DNA from: Lactiplantibacillus garii
Lineage (GTDB): Bacteria; Bacillota; Bacilli; Lactobacillales; Lactobacillaceae
Reading direction: 5' to 3'
DNA: 64,000 bases
Assembly (NCBI RefSeq): GCF_003885105.1
Contig: NZ_QWZQ01000011.1
Location: forward strand, 1 to 64,000
Below are positions 25,694 to 35,602 of this stretch, one piece after another. Positions within the stretch are counted from its first letter, which is position 1, and each line of letters begins with the position of its first letter. Under the pieces are notes generated by a model that worked only from the letters and a program-made list of their open reading frames with translations, was not told the origin of the DNA and did no database searches. Both the position numbers and the translations under genes were made by a program.

Positions 25694-26635
25694 TTAATTT
25701 TTTAGCAGCCAGGCGTCGTGTGCCATCATTGTCTGGTATAACTTCGTTGAAAAGACCCGGTAACCCTTCTTATTCGGGTGGAAGTTATCACTCGTTGAAA
25801 TCAAGTTATTGACCTTGCTTTCAGCCGATAGTGCACTGGTGATGGCCGACGCGCTGGTCAGGTTTGTCAAAGTGGTTGCCGAAGCCGCCTGCTTTAACTT
25901 TTTGATTTGCGCGGCCGTCTTGTACTGCCCGTGTGACATGGTTTTGTTGATATCCATGAAATAGGTGTGGTCGTACTGGCTCACGGTCGTCTTGGTCTGA
26001 TCATTCCACTGGCTGACGTAGCGGGTGATCGACGTGACGTTCGGGAAATTCACGTAAATCGGGTTATAAATGCTAAAGACAAACACCGACGCTGATTTAT
26101 TTAAACTTTGCAATTTATTAAACAACGTCGTCAATTTCTTAGCGTAGGCGGTCTGCGCTTTAGCCACCGTTGAATTATTTTTAGCGGTGTTATTGGACGT
26201 GATCGAACCTTCCAGCGTTTGTAACAAGTCGTTGCCACCCACGGTCACCGTAATAACGTCCGCCTGGGCGATTTTTTGTTGGAGCTCCTTAGACTTGTTG
26301 ATCCGGGCTAAGATCTGATCACTGCGATCACCGGACTTACCCGCGTTGGTCGTCGTCACCTTTAGATGCTGCTTTTTGGTGAGGGTTTGTTTAATTTGAC
26401 CCACGTAGCCGCCTTCGGACTCGTCCCCAACCCCCTCGGTCAGCGAATCCCCGACCGCGACTAACTTAATGGACTTCTTGTGAGGTGTCGCTTTGCTAGC
26501 CGTTTTAGTGGTTTTAGGTGTTGTGGATTGCGAACTGGACTGTGGGTGCATGAAATGGTTGACCCCGAAGAAGACGGCTCCGGCCAACACCACCACGATT
26601 ACGACCACTTTAACGGTCTCCCAGATTTTTGACAT
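25694..26635 (-). CDS. SGNH/GDSL-family hydrolase (YpmR-like)
   Basis: A secreted or membrane-tethered esterase-like enzyme of 313 residues. It has an N-terminal hydrophobic segment (about 8-28) and a Lys/Thr-rich linker, then block I VAVGDSLTEGVG with the nucleophile Ser, block III GGNDLL with Asn, and the C-terminal DNFHPNKKGY providing Asp and His. The ATG at 26635 follows GAGGGG at 8 bases; a TTG two codons upstream is less likely. It heads the ypmR-ypmS-yozE-ctpA cluster. The substrate, possibly a lipid or wall-polymer ester, is not known. Confidence 0.88.
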   Translation of the reverse strand: MSKIWETVKVVVIVVVLAGAVFFGVNHFMHPQSSSQSTTPKTTKTASKATPHKKSIKLVAVGDSLTEGVGDESEGGYVGQIKQTLTKKQHLKVTTTNAGKSGDRSDQILARINKSKELQQKIAQADVITVTVGGNDLLQTLEGSITSNNTAKNNSTVAKAQTAYAKKLTTLFNKLQSLNKSASVFVFSIYNPIYVNFPNVTSITRYVSQWNDQTKTTVSQYDHTYFMDINKTMSHGQYKTAAQIKKLKQAASATTLTNLTSASAITSALSAESKVNNLISTSDNFHPNKKGYRVFSTKLYQTMMAHDAWLLKN

Positions 26636-26673
26636 TGGCAAAACCCCTCTCGTATTGATTTTAGTTTTGACTA

Positions 26674-26704
26674 ATAAGAAAAGGGGGCGCTGCTTGGCGT
26701 CCCC
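26674..26704 (-). terminator. Intrinsic terminator of the DegV gene
   Basis: A GC-rich 8-bp stem with one mismatch (GGGGACGC / GCGCCCCC on the minus strand) is followed by TTTTCTTATT. Confidence 0.7.
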
Positions 26705-26710
26705 ACGTTT

Positions 26711-27562
26711 TTAAGCTGGTGTTTGCGTGTGGTATTCCACCGCAAAGGCTCCCGGACCACCATGGGTCGCAATGATCGGTACCGTTGGTTGGACACTGAC
26801 CTTGAGACTAGGTAGCGCGGCCTGCAAGCGGGCTTTATATTCTTCGACCCGTTCGGTTGCCCCTACGTGTGAAATGGCAACTTCGACCACGTTCGGGGTG
26901 GCGATGATATCGTCTAATACCTTGTCAAAGAATTTATTGATGGCTTTGACCCCGCGCCCCTTCATCTTGACGTCGAGTGTCCCGTCATCAACTTCTAAGG
27001 CAATCTTCACGTTTAACAGGGTACTAATGGCCCCAGTCAAACGGCTGATCCGCCCACCGGCTACTAAGTTATTGAGCGTCATCACGCCCATGAATAGCTT
27101 CGTGTGTTCCTGCGTCGCGTGCACGGCGTCGATCACCGCCTGCTTATCCGCCCCGGCTTGGGCGAGTTTCGCGGCCGTGACCACTTGAAACGACATGGCC
27201 CGGTCGGTCGTCTTGGCGTCGATCACCGTTACGTCGGTCTTAGAAATCGAAGCCGCCTGTTCCGCCGTGTGGACCGTACCCGAAATGGCTTCGAGCATGT
27301 TGATGCAAACAACGCTGCTGCCGTCCGCGCCCAACTTGTCAAAGGTTTCAATGAAGGTTCCCAGGGCCGGTTGACTGGTCTTAGGCAACGACTTCGCAGT
27401 TGCCATCTTACTAATGAATTCTTCACGCGTGATCGTTTCGTCTTCCACGTAAATAGTCCCATCGATCATGACGGTTAACGGAATCACGGTAATATCGTAC
27501 TTTTGAACCTCTTCGTCCGTTAAATTTGCCGAAGAATCGGTCACAATCTTGATTTTCGTCAT
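26711..27562 (-). CDS. DegV family fatty-acid-binding protein
   Basis: A 283-residue DegV/FakB-type protein. Members bind a fatty acid, and FakB proteins present it to a FakA kinase; whether this one does is inferred. Motifs are TDSSANLTDEE at the N-terminus, KTSQPALGTF and a GGRISRL-type segment (NLVAGGRISRLTGA). The ATG at 27562 gives the standard start MTKIKIVTDSS, although its ribosome binding site is weak. The frame runs 13 codons further to a TTG without a better site. A terminator follows. Confidence 0.9.
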   Translation of the reverse strand: MTKIKIVTDSSANLTDEEVQKYDITVIPLTVMIDGTIYVEDETITREEFISKMATAKSLPKTSQPALGTFIETFDKLGADGSSVVCINMLEAISGTVHTAEQAASISKTDVTVIDAKTTDRAMSFQVVTAAKLAQAGADKQAVIDAVHATQEHTKLFMGVMTLNNLVAGGRISRLTGAISTLLNVKIALEVDDGTLDVKMKGRGVKAINKFFDKVLDDIIATPNVVEVAISHVGATERVEEYKARLQAALPSLKVSVQPTVPIIATHGGPGAFAVEYHTQTPA

Positions 27563-27625
27563 ACTTTGCCACGCTTTCTTATGGTTGTAAGGTTTACCCA
27601 ACCGTTACAATAAATTAATGCTTTC

Positions 27626-27631
27626 AGTATA
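27626..27631 (-). promoter_or_regulatory. Extended -10 element before the DegV gene
   Basis: TGCTATACT is read on the minus strand (TATACT at 27631-27626). No clear -35 is seen. Confidence 0.35.
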
Positions 27632-27667
27632 GCAGAAATGCCCGTTAGTTTCACGGTTCGAACCGAA

Positions 27668-28159
27668 TTAACGGCGGGTAAAATCATCAAAACTGAACGG
27701 ATAGCGATTTTTAGCATCCACCATCCCGTCAACGTGACGACTTAACTGCCACTGTTCATAATCCACCGTGGGCATCCAAGTATCACCGCCGTCAAAAGCG
27801 TGCTTGATCTTGGTTCGGTATAACCGGTCGGCGGATGGTAATACGGCCTCAAACACCCCGGCCCCGCCAATCACAAAAATCAGTTCATTGGGCCGCTCAG
27901 CGTTCAGCGCCCACAGTTCATCTAAATGACGCAACTGCTTAACGCCCACCGGCAAAGTCAAGTCCCGGTGTGACAGCACCCAATTCGTACGGTGTGGCAG
28001 GGGACGTTTAAAGCCGTCAAAGGTCTTGCGGCCCATCACCACGTCGTGATTAGTCGTCAAAGTTTTAAAGCGGTGCATGTCGGCCGGTAAGTGCCACGGT
28101 AACTGCCCGTTGGCCCCGATAAGTCCATTTTGGTCCTCAGCCCAGATCAGTGCAATCAT
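27668..28159 (-). CDS. folA: Dihydrofolate reductase
   Basis: Reduces dihydrofolate to tetrahydrofolate with NADPH, regenerating the folate consumed by thymidylate synthase. The 163 residues show the N-terminal IWAEDQNGLIGANGQLPWHLPADM with the catalytic acid in LPADM, then VVMGRKTF and VIGGAGVF. GAGGAGG precedes the ATG. In many lactobacilli it follows thyA directly; here a secreted-protein gene lies between. A -10-like element (TGTTATATA) lies upstream, so it may be transcribed independently. Confidence 0.95.
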   Translation of the reverse strand: MIALIWAEDQNGLIGANGQLPWHLPADMHRFKTLTTNHDVVMGRKTFDGFKRPLPHRTNWVLSHRDLTLPVGVKQLRHLDELWALNAERPNELIFVIGGAGVFEAVLPSADRLYRTKIKHAFDGGDTWMPTVDYEQWQLSRHVDGMVDAKNRYPFSFDDFTRR

Positions 28160-28217
28160 TAAGTTCCTCCTCGTTAAGCAACCAATTAAACCAGTTGCAA
28201 TTTTTTCCTATCTAAAT

Positions 28218-28223
28218 TATATA
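28218..28223 (-). promoter_or_regulatory. Candidate extended -10 element of folA
   Basis: TGTTATATA on the minus strand, with TATATA at 28223-28218, lies about 60 bases before the folA start. The -35 is unclear. Confidence 0.3.
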
Positions 28224-28337
28224 ACAAATTTTTAACCACACCGTTTGATGCAAGTAAAAATAACCAAATTGAAAGGAATTCAGCGTCACTTAATTAGAGA
28301 GCCTTAAAAGACCAACCATTAAAATTACAAACCGGCC

Positions 28338-29480
28338 TTACTTTGCGGCGCCTTTGGCAACGTGCAACCGGTGCTCCACGCGGTTGAGCACCGTGAACAG
28401 GTAGCGCTGGTTAGCACGACCATTGGAATCCTTCATTTGAACGTAACCGTCATAAAGGGCCGCGTACTCACCGTACAAAGTAACCATGTGAGCCTTGCTT
28501 AAGCGCTCGCGGCCAAGCAGCCGCTTTGGATCATTTTTCAGTAAGTAGCCCATCCGGTTAAGTTTACTGCGAATGGACCGCATCCACCGCTGCTCATAAG
28601 TTTTGGCGGGCATCGCATCCGCAATCAGGTAAACCGGCTGATGGGCTGGCTGGGGGTACCGTTTATGACTAGTTTGCAACAGCCGATAACGGTACGTCTT
28701 TTTTTGAACACTTAATTGATTGGAAACTCGGGGCATTTTAACCCGTTTCGTTTTCGTCGTCGGGTAGTTGATTTTCCCCCGTAACTGCGACGCTAAAACC
28801 CAGCCTTTAACCCCTGCCCGCCGATTATAAACGTAGCGATAACGGTAGCGTTTTGCACCGCCGTCCTGAACGTCATTACTACTGCCAGCCGTCCAATAAA
28901 ACTCAGTGGATTCGTTCGAAGTGACGACCGACAAGTGGCGAACCGTTTTAAAGTGGGTCAGTAAGCGGGACGTGTAGACTTTGATTTTTGCTGGCTTGAC
29001 GCGTAGCCGTGTGGGCGCATAACAAATATCCTTAGCCTGTTCCGTAAACGGTGTTGCGTGGCGGACGGTGCCGCTTAAATGGGTTGCGCTGACCCAACCG
29101 TTCGTGAAATGAGCACTTTGACCACCGTAAACGTAACGATACGTCACGTGACGCCCATTTTTTAACGTCATTCGCACACTTCTTTTAGAGCGGAGCGTGG
29201 TTTCCTTTAATCGCTCCGGTGACGTTAAGTCAACATTCCCATAAATCACGTTCCGCCGGCCGTGCGTGAGTACCTTAAACTCGGTTTCAGGATACTTGAC
29301 ACCCCCGTTAACGTCCTTGACCTTCGCCGCTTTGGCCGCAATCTGAGCCTCACTAATCTGCGGGTCCCGCTTGAGAATTTTCTTAAGCGACAACGTTTTG
29401 GCCCCAGCAGTTACCCCGATTGTTGCCGTTGATACCCCCAGCAACAACGCGAGCAACCACTTTAAATCGTTTCTTTGCAT
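28338..29480 (-). CDS. Secreted protein of unknown function, between thyA and folA
   Basis: I do not recognise the family. The 380 residues begin with a signal peptide (cleavage probably after AGA, residue 27). The mature part is strongly basic and Tyr/Arg-rich. Two similar modules (about 113-137 and 213-235) read YRYVY...GWV.A..L.G, resembling GW or SH3-type wall-binding repeats. The C-terminal third (about 300-380) is predicted helical and holds no known motif. AAGGGGG precedes the ATG. It probably sits at the cell surface, bound to wall polymers. It breaks a usual thyA-folA pair, hinting at insertion. Confidence 0.75.
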   Translation of the reverse strand: MQRNDLKWLLALLLGVSTATIGVTAGAKTLSLKKILKRDPQISEAQIAAKAAKVKDVNGGVKYPETEFKVLTHGRRNVIYGNVDLTSPERLKETTLRSKRSVRMTLKNGRHVTYRYVYGGQSAHFTNGWVSATHLSGTVRHATPFTEQAKDICYAPTRLRVKPAKIKVYTSRLLTHFKTVRHLSVVTSNESTEFYWTAGSSNDVQDGGAKRYRYRYVYNRRAGVKGWVLASQLRGKINYPTTKTKRVKMPRVSNQLSVQKKTYRYRLLQTSHKRYPQPAHQPVYLIADAMPAKTYEQRWMRSIRSKLNRMGYLLKNDPKRLLGRERLSKAHMVTLYGEYAALYDGYVQMKDSNGRANQRYLFTVLNRVEHRLHVAKGAAK

Positions 29481-29829
29481 CCCCAGTTCCCCCTTAAATT
29501 TAAATCGGATTAAGTTCCGCTAGTTTCAAACCGATCCGCTTAATTGCAGACTAGGCTTAGCGGTCCCCATCCGGACAGCAATTTTATTAACGCTTACTTA
29601 AACTATAGAATTAATTTGAACCGATAAAATCATTTATGCAAAAAAGGCCGTTTAATTAGCGTTACCGTCCGTTAAATCATTTAAAACCAGCCAATTAGTA
29701 TTTTTTTCACGCAAAAAAACATTACTTGATAGCCGATTTGGCTGCCAAGTAATGTTTAATTAACCATCATTAATTATTTTATATTAGCCATAAACTGGTA
29801 ATAACCACTCAGACTCTTAATCATCACCG
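29481..29829. other. Intergenic stretch between thyA and the secreted-protein gene
   Basis: The 349 bases hold the thyA terminator (29711-29757) and an AT-rich region likely containing the promoter of the secreted-protein gene. A TATAGT on the minus strand near 29600 is a possible -10. I see no open frame or RNA gene. Confidence 0.5.
29711..29757 (-). terminator. Intrinsic terminator of thyA
   Basis: A 12-bp stem (AAACATTACTTG / CAAGTAATGTTT) with an inner AGCC/GGCT helix is followed by a run of T on the minus strand. Confidence 0.88.
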
Positions 29830-30780
29830 TTAAATGGCGACCGGGGCCTTAATGGCCGGGGCCGGGTCGTAACCGACCAGCTTGATATCCTTCATTTCGT
29901 AGTCAAAAATGCTGTCGTGCGCACCGCTCAACTCTAATTGGGGTGCCGGCTTAGGTTTACGGGTCAACTGTTCCTTAATTTGATCCAGATGATTCGTGTA
30001 AATGTGGGCGTCGCCCAACGTATGCACGAATTCTCCAACCTGCAGACCGCATTCCTTAGCAATTAGGTGGGTCAATAACGCGTAACTCGCAATGTTGAAC
30101 GGAACGCCTAAGAACACGTCCCCGGAACGCTGGTATAACTGACACGACAGCTTACCGTCCGCCACGTAAAACTGAAACAGCGTGTGACACGGTGGTAAGG
30201 CCATACTGGGCACGTCTTCCGGGTTCCACGCGGAAACGATCAGCCGCCGCGAATCCGGCGTCTTTTTGATCATCTCGATCACGTTGGCAATCTGATCAAT
30301 CGTTTCCCCGTTACGGGTCTGCCAGTGGCGCCACTGCGCGCCGTAAACGTCACCCAGGTTGCCAAACTTGGCCGCAAAGGCGTCGTCGTTTAAGATCTGG
30401 TCGTCAAACTGCCGCTTGGTCTCTTGATAAACCGGGGCAAAGGCCGGGTCGTCTAACCGCCGGTGCTCAAAGTTATGCATGTCCGGGCCGGTGTATTCGG
30501 GCGCGTTGACCCAATTTTTAAAGGCCCATTCGTCCCAAATGTGGTTATGGTGCTGGAGCAGGTACTGGATGTTCGTGTCCCCGTGTAAAAACCACAGCAA
30601 CTCACTCTTGATCAGGCCAAACGGCACCTTCTTAGTCGTCAGCAACGGGAAACCCTTACTCAGGTCAAACCGCATCTGGTACCCAAAGATACTGTACGTC
30701 CCCGTGCCGGTGCGGTCATCCTTATAGGTTCCGTGGTCGAGGATCGTCCGCGCTAATTGTAAATAACTATCTTCTAACAT
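29830..30780 (-). CDS. thyA: Thymidylate synthase
   Basis: Converts dUMP to dTMP using methylenetetrahydrofolate. The 316 residues are the long L. casei-type form, with an insertion of about 50 residues around [20 protein letters not shown]. Catalytic Cys lies in [13 protein letters not shown], and the phosphate-binding Arg in [19 protein letters not shown]. It starts 13 bases after the ABC-F gene and is followed by a strong terminator, so it is co-transcribed with that gene rather than with folA. Confidence 0.97.
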   Translation of the reverse strand: MLEDSYLQLARTILDHGTYKDDRTGTGTYSIFGYQMRFDLSKGFPLLTTKKVPFGLIKSELLWFLHGDTNIQYLLQHHNHIWDEWAFKNWVNAPEYTGPDMHNFEHRRLDDPAFAPVYQETKRQFDDQILNDDAFAAKFGNLGDVYGAQWRHWQTRNGETIDQIANVIEMIKKTPDSRRLIVSAWNPEDVPSMALPPCHTLFQFYVADGKLSCQLYQRSGDVFLGVPFNIASYALLTHLIAKECGLQVGEFVHTLGDAHIYTNHLDQIKEQLTRKPKPAPQLELSGAHDSIFDYEMKDIKLVGYDPAPAIKAPVAI

Positions 30781-30793
30781 CCGTGCGCTCCTT

Positions 30794-32704
30794 TCAGGCC
30801 TCCGCGTACTGGCTTAAATAGTCCCAGCGGTCCATTTTTTCGTTGATTTCGTTTTCAGTCTTAGTCAGTTCCTTTTGCAGGTCGGCCAACTTACCGTAAT
30901 CGCTAGCGTTATCGGCCATCGCCTGCTCAATTTCGGTCTTATGACCATCGAGTTTTTCGATGACGCCCTCAATTTTATCGTATTCCAACTGTTCAGCGTA
31001 GGTCAGTTTGACCTTTTCCTTGGGTTTAGCCGGTGCCGCCGGCGTATTAGTGGTTGTCTTTGTTTTAGCAGCAGCTGGCGCCGGATTGTCCGCGGCCTTT
31101 TGGGCCTGTTTCTGATCCTTTAAGTAGCTGGAGAAGCGCCCGGCGTACCGTTCGATCTTGCCCTGACCGTCAAAGATCAGTAACTTAGTCCCGACCTTAT
31201 CCAGGAAGTAACGGTCATGGGAAACGGTAATGACGGTGCCGGCAAAGTCACTCAGGTAATTTTCCAACACGGTCAACGTCCCAATGTCCAAGTCGTTGGT
31301 CGGTTCGTCTAGTAGCAGGACGTTCGGTTGTTGCATCAGCAATTTCAGCAGGTACAACCGCCGCTGTTCACCACCGGAAAGTTTGCGGATCAGCGTTCCG
31401 TGCATCGAACGGGGGAACAAAAACTCTTCCAACAGTTCGGTTACCGACACGTGCTCGCCCTGCTTATTCAGCACGGTTTCACCGACGTCTTGTAAATAGT
31501 TGATGATCCGCTTATCACCAGGAATTGGTTCGGTCTGTTGGGTGTAGTAGGCCATTTTAACGGTCTCACCGATCGTCACGGTTCCCGAATCTAACGGTAA
31601 GCGCCCGGCAATTACGTTTAACAAGCTGGATTTACCCGCCCCGTTCAACCCGGTGATCCCGATCCGGTCGTTGGCCTGAATCAGCATTGAAAAGTCCTTC
31701 AAAATGGGGTGCCCGTCAAACGCCAGACTGGCATCCTTTAATTCAATCACCTTTTTACCTAAACGTTGCTGCCCCAGCGAAATATCCACGTCACTATCGA
31801 CTTGGAGCGTGTTTAAATTGTCCTTTAAATCGTTAAAACGGTTAATACGACCCTGCTGCTTAGTGCTCCGGGCCGGGGCCCCCGCGCGCATCCAGGCCAG
31901 TTCCTTTTTATAGAGCTGCTGCTGTTTATGCTCAGCAGTCACGTCCCGGGCGACCCGTTCGGCCTTAGCCTGCACGAAGTCCTGATAGTTCCCGGTATAC
32001 TTGTAAAGTTCACCAAACGAAAGCTCAAACATTTGGTTCGCCACCTGGTCCAGGAAGTACCGGTCGTGGGTAACGACGATCAAAGCGCCCTTATACGAGG
32101 CCAAGTAAGATTCCAGCCACTCGATGGAATCGAAATCCAAGTGGTTGGTGGGTTCGTCCAATAACAATAAATCGGGGGCTTGAATTAAAACTTGGGCCAA
32201 GCCGACCCGCTTTTGTTGTCCCCCGGACATGTGTTTCACGACTTGTGTCAGGTCCGTGATGTGCAACTGCGTTAAAATCGTTTTGACGTCACTTTCAGCG
32301 GTCCAGGCATCTTCCTGATTCATGCGGTCTTCCGCATCCGTGTAGGCCCGTTGCGTGGCGGGATCTTCCGGCCGCTTAGCGTAAGCGGCCAGCGTTTGTT
32401 CGTAATGCCGAATCGTCCGAAAAACCTGCTGGCTCCCGGCTAACACCGCGTCAATCACCGTCAAGTCTTGATTCAACGCTGGTTTTTGTTTTAAATAACC
32501 GATCGTGTAATTCTTGGGTTTGACCAGTTCCCCGGCTTCCGGCGCGGTGACCCCGGCCAAAACGTCCAACAAGTTGGTTTTACCAGACCCGTTGACCCCG
32601 ATCACCCCGATCCGGTCGTGTTCGTTCACGATAAACGAAATATCGTGAAATAACGTCTTCTCACCGTAAGTTCGGGTCAGATGTTCCGCTCTTAATGTTT
32701 GCAT
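30794..32704 (-). CDS. ABC-F family ATPase (Uup-like)
   Basis: A soluble ABC-F protein of 636 residues with no membrane domains, probably acting on the ribosome or on DNA intermediates. It has two nucleotide-binding domains: Walker [10 protein letters not shown], signature MSGGQQKR and [12 protein letters not shown] in the first; [18 protein letters not shown] and [12 protein letters not shown] in the second. An interdomain linker (about 230-310) and a C-terminal extension follow, with an Ala/Pro/Lys/Thr-rich spacer and a coiled coil (about 575-630), as in Uup. A resistance role is not suggested by context. Confidence 0.9.
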   Translation of the reverse strand: MQTLRAEHLTRTYGEKTLFHDISFIVNEHDRIGVIGVNGSGKTNLLDVLAGVTAPEAGELVKPKNYTIGYLKQKPALNQDLTVIDAVLAGSQQVFRTIRHYEQTLAAYAKRPEDPATQRAYTDAEDRMNQEDAWTAESDVKTILTQLHITDLTQVVKHMSGGQQKRVGLAQVLIQAPDLLLLDEPTNHLDFDSIEWLESYLASYKGALIVVTHDRYFLDQVANQMFELSFGELYKYTGNYQDFVQAKAERVARDVTAEHKQQQLYKKELAWMRAGAPARSTKQQGRINRFNDLKDNLNTLQVDSDVDISLGQQRLGKKVIELKDASLAFDGHPILKDFSMLIQANDRIGITGLNGAGKSSLLNVIAGRLPLDSGTVTIGETVKMAYYTQQTEPIPGDKRIINYLQDVGETVLNKQGEHVSVTELLEEFLFPRSMHGTLIRKLSGGEQRRLYLLKLLMQQPNVLLLDEPTNDLDIGTLTVLENYLSDFAGTVITVSHDRYFLDKVGTKLLIFDGQGKIERYAGRFSSYLKDQKQAQKAADNPAPAAAKTKTTTNTPAAPAKPKEKVKLTYAEQLEYDKIEGVIEKLDGHKTEIEQAMADNASDYGKLADLQKELTKTENEINEKMDRWDYLSQYAEA

Positions 32705-32811
32705 ATTCTACGATCCACCCTTTTTCATCATTACGTTCTATCTTAGCTAGAAAACGGTAAAAACACAACCGTCAACCGTCTTGCCAAGTAGTCCACACTA
32801 ATCGACACACT

Positions 32812-32850
32812 AAAAAGCCCGCTGCCGGAAATTTCCGGACACGGGCCTTT
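32812..32850 (-). terminator. Intrinsic terminator of the hypothetical gene at 32881
   Basis: A long hairpin pairs GCCCG with CGGGC around an inner CCGGAAATTTCCGG palindrome, followed by TTTTT on the minus strand. Confidence 0.82.
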
Positions 32851-32880
32851 AAACTTACGCATATTCAGTTAACGCCCCTG

Positions 32881-33348
32881 CTAAACCGCACCGGGCTTAT
32901 CGGTGTCGCCGTATACGTCGATCACCGTTCGCGTATCGTCCACAACTAGGTGCAGGCGACCGTCCTTGGAAATTGAACTGGTTTGATAAACGTTATCGAT
33001 GCCGTCAACGTCCTTAGCTTTGAACGGTAAGTAAACTTGTTCACTACCCCGTTCGTCACCGAACAAAATATCGATTTTTTCAATGTCTTGGTAATGGGTG
33101 ACCCGTTCAAACATCCCACTCGTCACCGTTGATAACTGGGTCGATTCAGGATCGACCGCGTCAGCATCCGGTTTGAATTCAGCTTTGAATGATTTGCAAG
33201 GGTGAATGATGGTCATCTTGCCACCCTTGATCCGGCCGTAACTCGTGGTAACCCGGCCAATCCATAAATCGGAGATGTCTTGATGATTGACGACCCACGT
33301 GTCACCATTGCGGAAATGAAATTGTAACGCTTCTAATGCTCTTTCCAT
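32881..33348 (-). CDS. Conserved hypothetical protein of lactobacilli
   Basis: A 155-residue soluble protein without signal peptide or membrane segment. I recognise no catalytic motif. It is rich in beta-strand-like segments (FHFRNGDTWVVNH, RLHLVVDDTRTVIDVYG) and acidic residues. The ATG at 33348 follows GAGGTG at 6 bases; a GTG inside that site is rejected. It lies 57 bases downstream of cca and has its own terminator, so it may close the dapB-cca operon. The function is unknown. Confidence 0.7.
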   Translation of the reverse strand: MERALEALQFHFRNGDTWVVNHQDISDLWIGRVTTSYGRIKGGKMTIIHPCKSFKAEFKPDADAVDPESTQLSTVTSGMFERVTHYQDIEKIDILFGDERGSEQVYLPFKAKDVDGIDNVYQTSSISKDGRLHLVVDDTRTVIDVYGDTDKPGAV

Positions 33349-33405
33349 TTTAATCACCTCATTGAATTAGTTTCAACTTTAATCGTACCAGATTAATAGA
33401 AAATA

Positions 33406-34629
33406 TCAATTGTTTTTTGAATCCGCTACCATCCGCGCAAAATCAAGTAATTTTGCGGGTTCATTGCTAACTTGACCGGTGATCACGGCCCGCAGACACG
33501 CCGCTAAAACTTGGCCCATGGCCGGACCGGGCGTGACCAGCTGGTGTTTCAGCAAATCACCACCGTTGATGGCCAGTTCGTGTTTGTCATGGATCGGTAA
33601 CGCCGCGTAGACCGCGGCTAACTTGGCCTGGGACTGTCCAAAGCCAAGTACGGTCGCAACCTGATTTGCCGTTGTCAGCGCGTCTAAGCCAGTATCAAAG
33701 TTTTCCTGACTAGTTAGTTGGCCGTTTGCTTGCAACGCCGCTAGCGCGACGACGGCGGCCGTTACGTGGGTAATCAGGTCGTTGCTCGTTTTCCAAACCT
33801 TTAAAAATTGACGCACGCTGGCAACGCTGCGCCGCTGTGTCAACCAACAAAGTAGGGTCCAGGCGCTCTCCACGGTCGTCAACTGCCACGCGGGTAGCGC
33901 CACTAACCGTTCTAGGGCCGCACGCTGGTCAGCCATTAGCGGCATGTACTGGTACAGTCCCGTACTTAATAACGCGTTCAACCCGCGGACCGGGGTCTGA
34001 CCAAGCAACAGCTTTTCCCACTCAACGCGGGTCCGTTCCACGGCGATCTTCGTCAACAAAGCCGCGTTGTCGGTGACGGCTTGCAAGGTCGCGGGTTCAA
34101 TTTTAAAGTCCAGCTGACTGGCAAACCGGACCGCCCGCATCATCCGCAAAGCGTCTTCGTGGAAGCGGTCTTCCGCCACCCCCACGGCGCGCAGGACCCC
34201 AGCCTTTAAATCACTCAGGCCGTCGAACAAGTCGATGACTTCCCCGGTCGTTTTCATGGCCAGGGCGTTGATCGTAAAATCCCGCCGCTTAAGATCTTCT
34301 TTTAAGGAACGGACAAAGGTCACTTGATCTGGTCGCCGAAAGTCCTGGTACCCGGACTCGGTTCGAAACGTGGTCGTTTCGTAACCATTACCGTGGTCTA
34401 AGATCATGACGGTACCGTGCTCAATGCCGGTATCCACGGTTCGTTTGAACAACCCCTTAACCTCGGCCGGAAACGCGCTGGTCGCGATGTCGACGTCGTG
34501 TAGTGGTTTGCCCAAAATCGTGTCACGCACACAGCCCCCCACGAAGTACGCTTCGTAACCGGCCGCCTCGATCGTCTCCAAGACGGGCCGGGCCGCTTCA
34601 AAAGCCGCCGGTAACTGAGTCAAAATCAT
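33406..34629 (-). CDS. cca: CCA tRNA nucleotidyltransferase
   Basis: Adds or repairs the 3'-CCA end of tRNAs. The 407 residues match the class II bacterial enzyme, with [22 protein letters not shown] carrying the metal-binding Asp pair, the flexible [11 protein letters not shown] motif, and [22 protein letters not shown]. The ATG overlaps the dapB stop by four bases, so translation is coupled. The dapB...cca association is also seen in Bacillus subtilis. Confidence 0.96.
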   Translation of the reverse strand: MILTQLPAAFEAARPVLETIEAAGYEAYFVGGCVRDTILGKPLHDVDIATSAFPAEVKGLFKRTVDTGIEHGTVMILDHGNGYETTTFRTESGYQDFRRPDQVTFVRSLKEDLKRRDFTINALAMKTTGEVIDLFDGLSDLKAGVLRAVGVAEDRFHEDALRMMRAVRFASQLDFKIEPATLQAVTDNAALLTKIAVERTRVEWEKLLLGQTPVRGLNALLSTGLYQYMPLMADQRAALERLVALPAWQLTTVESAWTLLCWLTQRRSVASVRQFLKVWKTSNDLITHVTAAVVALAALQANGQLTSQENFDTGLDALTTANQVATVLGFGQSQAKLAAVYAALPIHDKHELAINGGDLLKHQLVTPGPAMGQVLAACLRAVITGQVSNEPAKLLDFARMVADSKNN

Positions 34630-35411
34630 AGAAGGTGCTCCAGACCAACGAAGAGTTCGTGGTACTGGTTCACTTTTTCCACGGCCACTTTAACACCGGT
34701 CATGAACGAAATCCGGTCGAAGGAATCTTGGCGAATCGTTAAGCCTTCACCAGGGCCGCCAAACATGACTTCTTCGTGGGCCACTAACCCGGGAAGCCGT
34801 ACCGCGTGAATCCGCATGCCTTCGTATTCGGCACCGCGGGCTCCCGGAATGGTTTCGGTCGCGTCCGGATTCCCCTGTTCCTTCGGCTTCCGAACTTCAG
34901 CAATCTTCTTAGCGGTACTGATGGCCGTCCCGCTAGGTGAGTCAATTTTATCGTCGTGGTGCATTTCAATAATTTCAACGTCTGGGAAGTACTTCGCCGC
35001 CTGTTGTGCAAACTGCATCAACAGTACCGCACTGATGCCGAAATTCGGTGCGATCAGACCACCGACTTGCTTTTCTTTTGCCAGGGCCTGTAATTCTTGG
35101 ACCTGCTGATCGGTCATCCCGGTCGTCCCGATAACGGGAGAAATGCCGTGATTCAAAGCAAACTTGGCGTTTTCAAAAACCGCCGTGGGGATCGTGAAAT
35201 CGATCCAAACGGTCGCAGCGGTCTTGATTTGGTTTAAATCGTGAAACGCGGGAACGTCCTGACCCTTAAAACGGTCGTCCTCACCTAAATTCTGTTCCTG
35301 ACTACGCGCGTCGTAAACGCCCACTAATTCGAAGTCCGGGTTATCGATCACCATTTGCGCAGCGGTGCTGCCCATCCGGCCCTTATAGCCGGCCACAATT
35401 ACTTTTACCAA
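34626..35411 (-). CDS. dapB: 4-hydroxy-tetrahydrodipicolinate reductase
   Basis: A reductase of the diaminopimelate/lysine pathway supplying peptidoglycan precursors. The 261 residues show the dinucleotide-binding [11 protein letters not shown], the IDFTIPTAV and GTTGM segments, and the catalytic [15 protein letters not shown] with the His pair and Lys. The start is TTG at 35411, 7 bases after GAGGAGG. Other dap genes are not in this window. Confidence 0.96.
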   Translation of the reverse strand: MVKVIVAGYKGRMGSTAAQMVIDNPDFELVGVYDARSQEQNLGEDDRFKGQDVPAFHDLNQIKTAATVWIDFTIPTAVFENAKFALNHGISPVIGTTGMTDQQVQELQALAKEKQVGGLIAPNFGISAVLLMQFAQQAAKYFPDVEIIEMHHDDKIDSPSGTAISTAKKIAEVRKPKEQGNPDATETIPGARGAEYEGMRIHAVRLPGLVAHEEVMFGGPGEGLTIRQDSFDRISFMTGVKVAVEKVNQYHELFVGLEHLL

Positions 35412-35442
35412 AATAATTCCTCCTCAAGGTTAATCTAAGACT

Positions 35443-35448
35443 ATTTTA
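35443..35448 (-). promoter_or_regulatory. Extended -10 element of dapB
   Basis: TGCTAAAAT is read on the minus strand about 30 bases before the dapB start. No clear -35 is seen. Confidence 0.4.
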
Positions 35449-35530
35449 GCAGACAATCTTCAATTACGGCAGGTTAATCCCTTGAAAACGGGGCGGCCCG
35501 TGAAATAAGTCACCGGCGCCTCCCCCTAAT

Positions 35531-35563
35531 AAAAAAACTTTCCGGGGCATCATTCCCGAAAAG
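35531..35563 (-). terminator. Intrinsic terminator of the HAD hydrolase gene
   Basis: A 9-bp stem (CTTTTCGGG / CCCGGAAAG on the minus strand, one wobble) is followed by seven T. Confidence 0.85.
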
Positions 35564-35602
35564 TGATTAAAACGCTAATTAATTTTTATGGTAACCCCGC
35601 CA

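Noticed and set aside
26727-27188. A 153-codon plus-strand frame
   Set aside because: It is antisense to the DegV gene, without an RBS or recognisable domains; a composition effect of GC-biased codons.
30794-32704. ABC-F protein as an antibiotic resistance factor
   Set aside because: Domain layout and context fit the housekeeping Uup group; nothing nearby suggests resistance or transfer.
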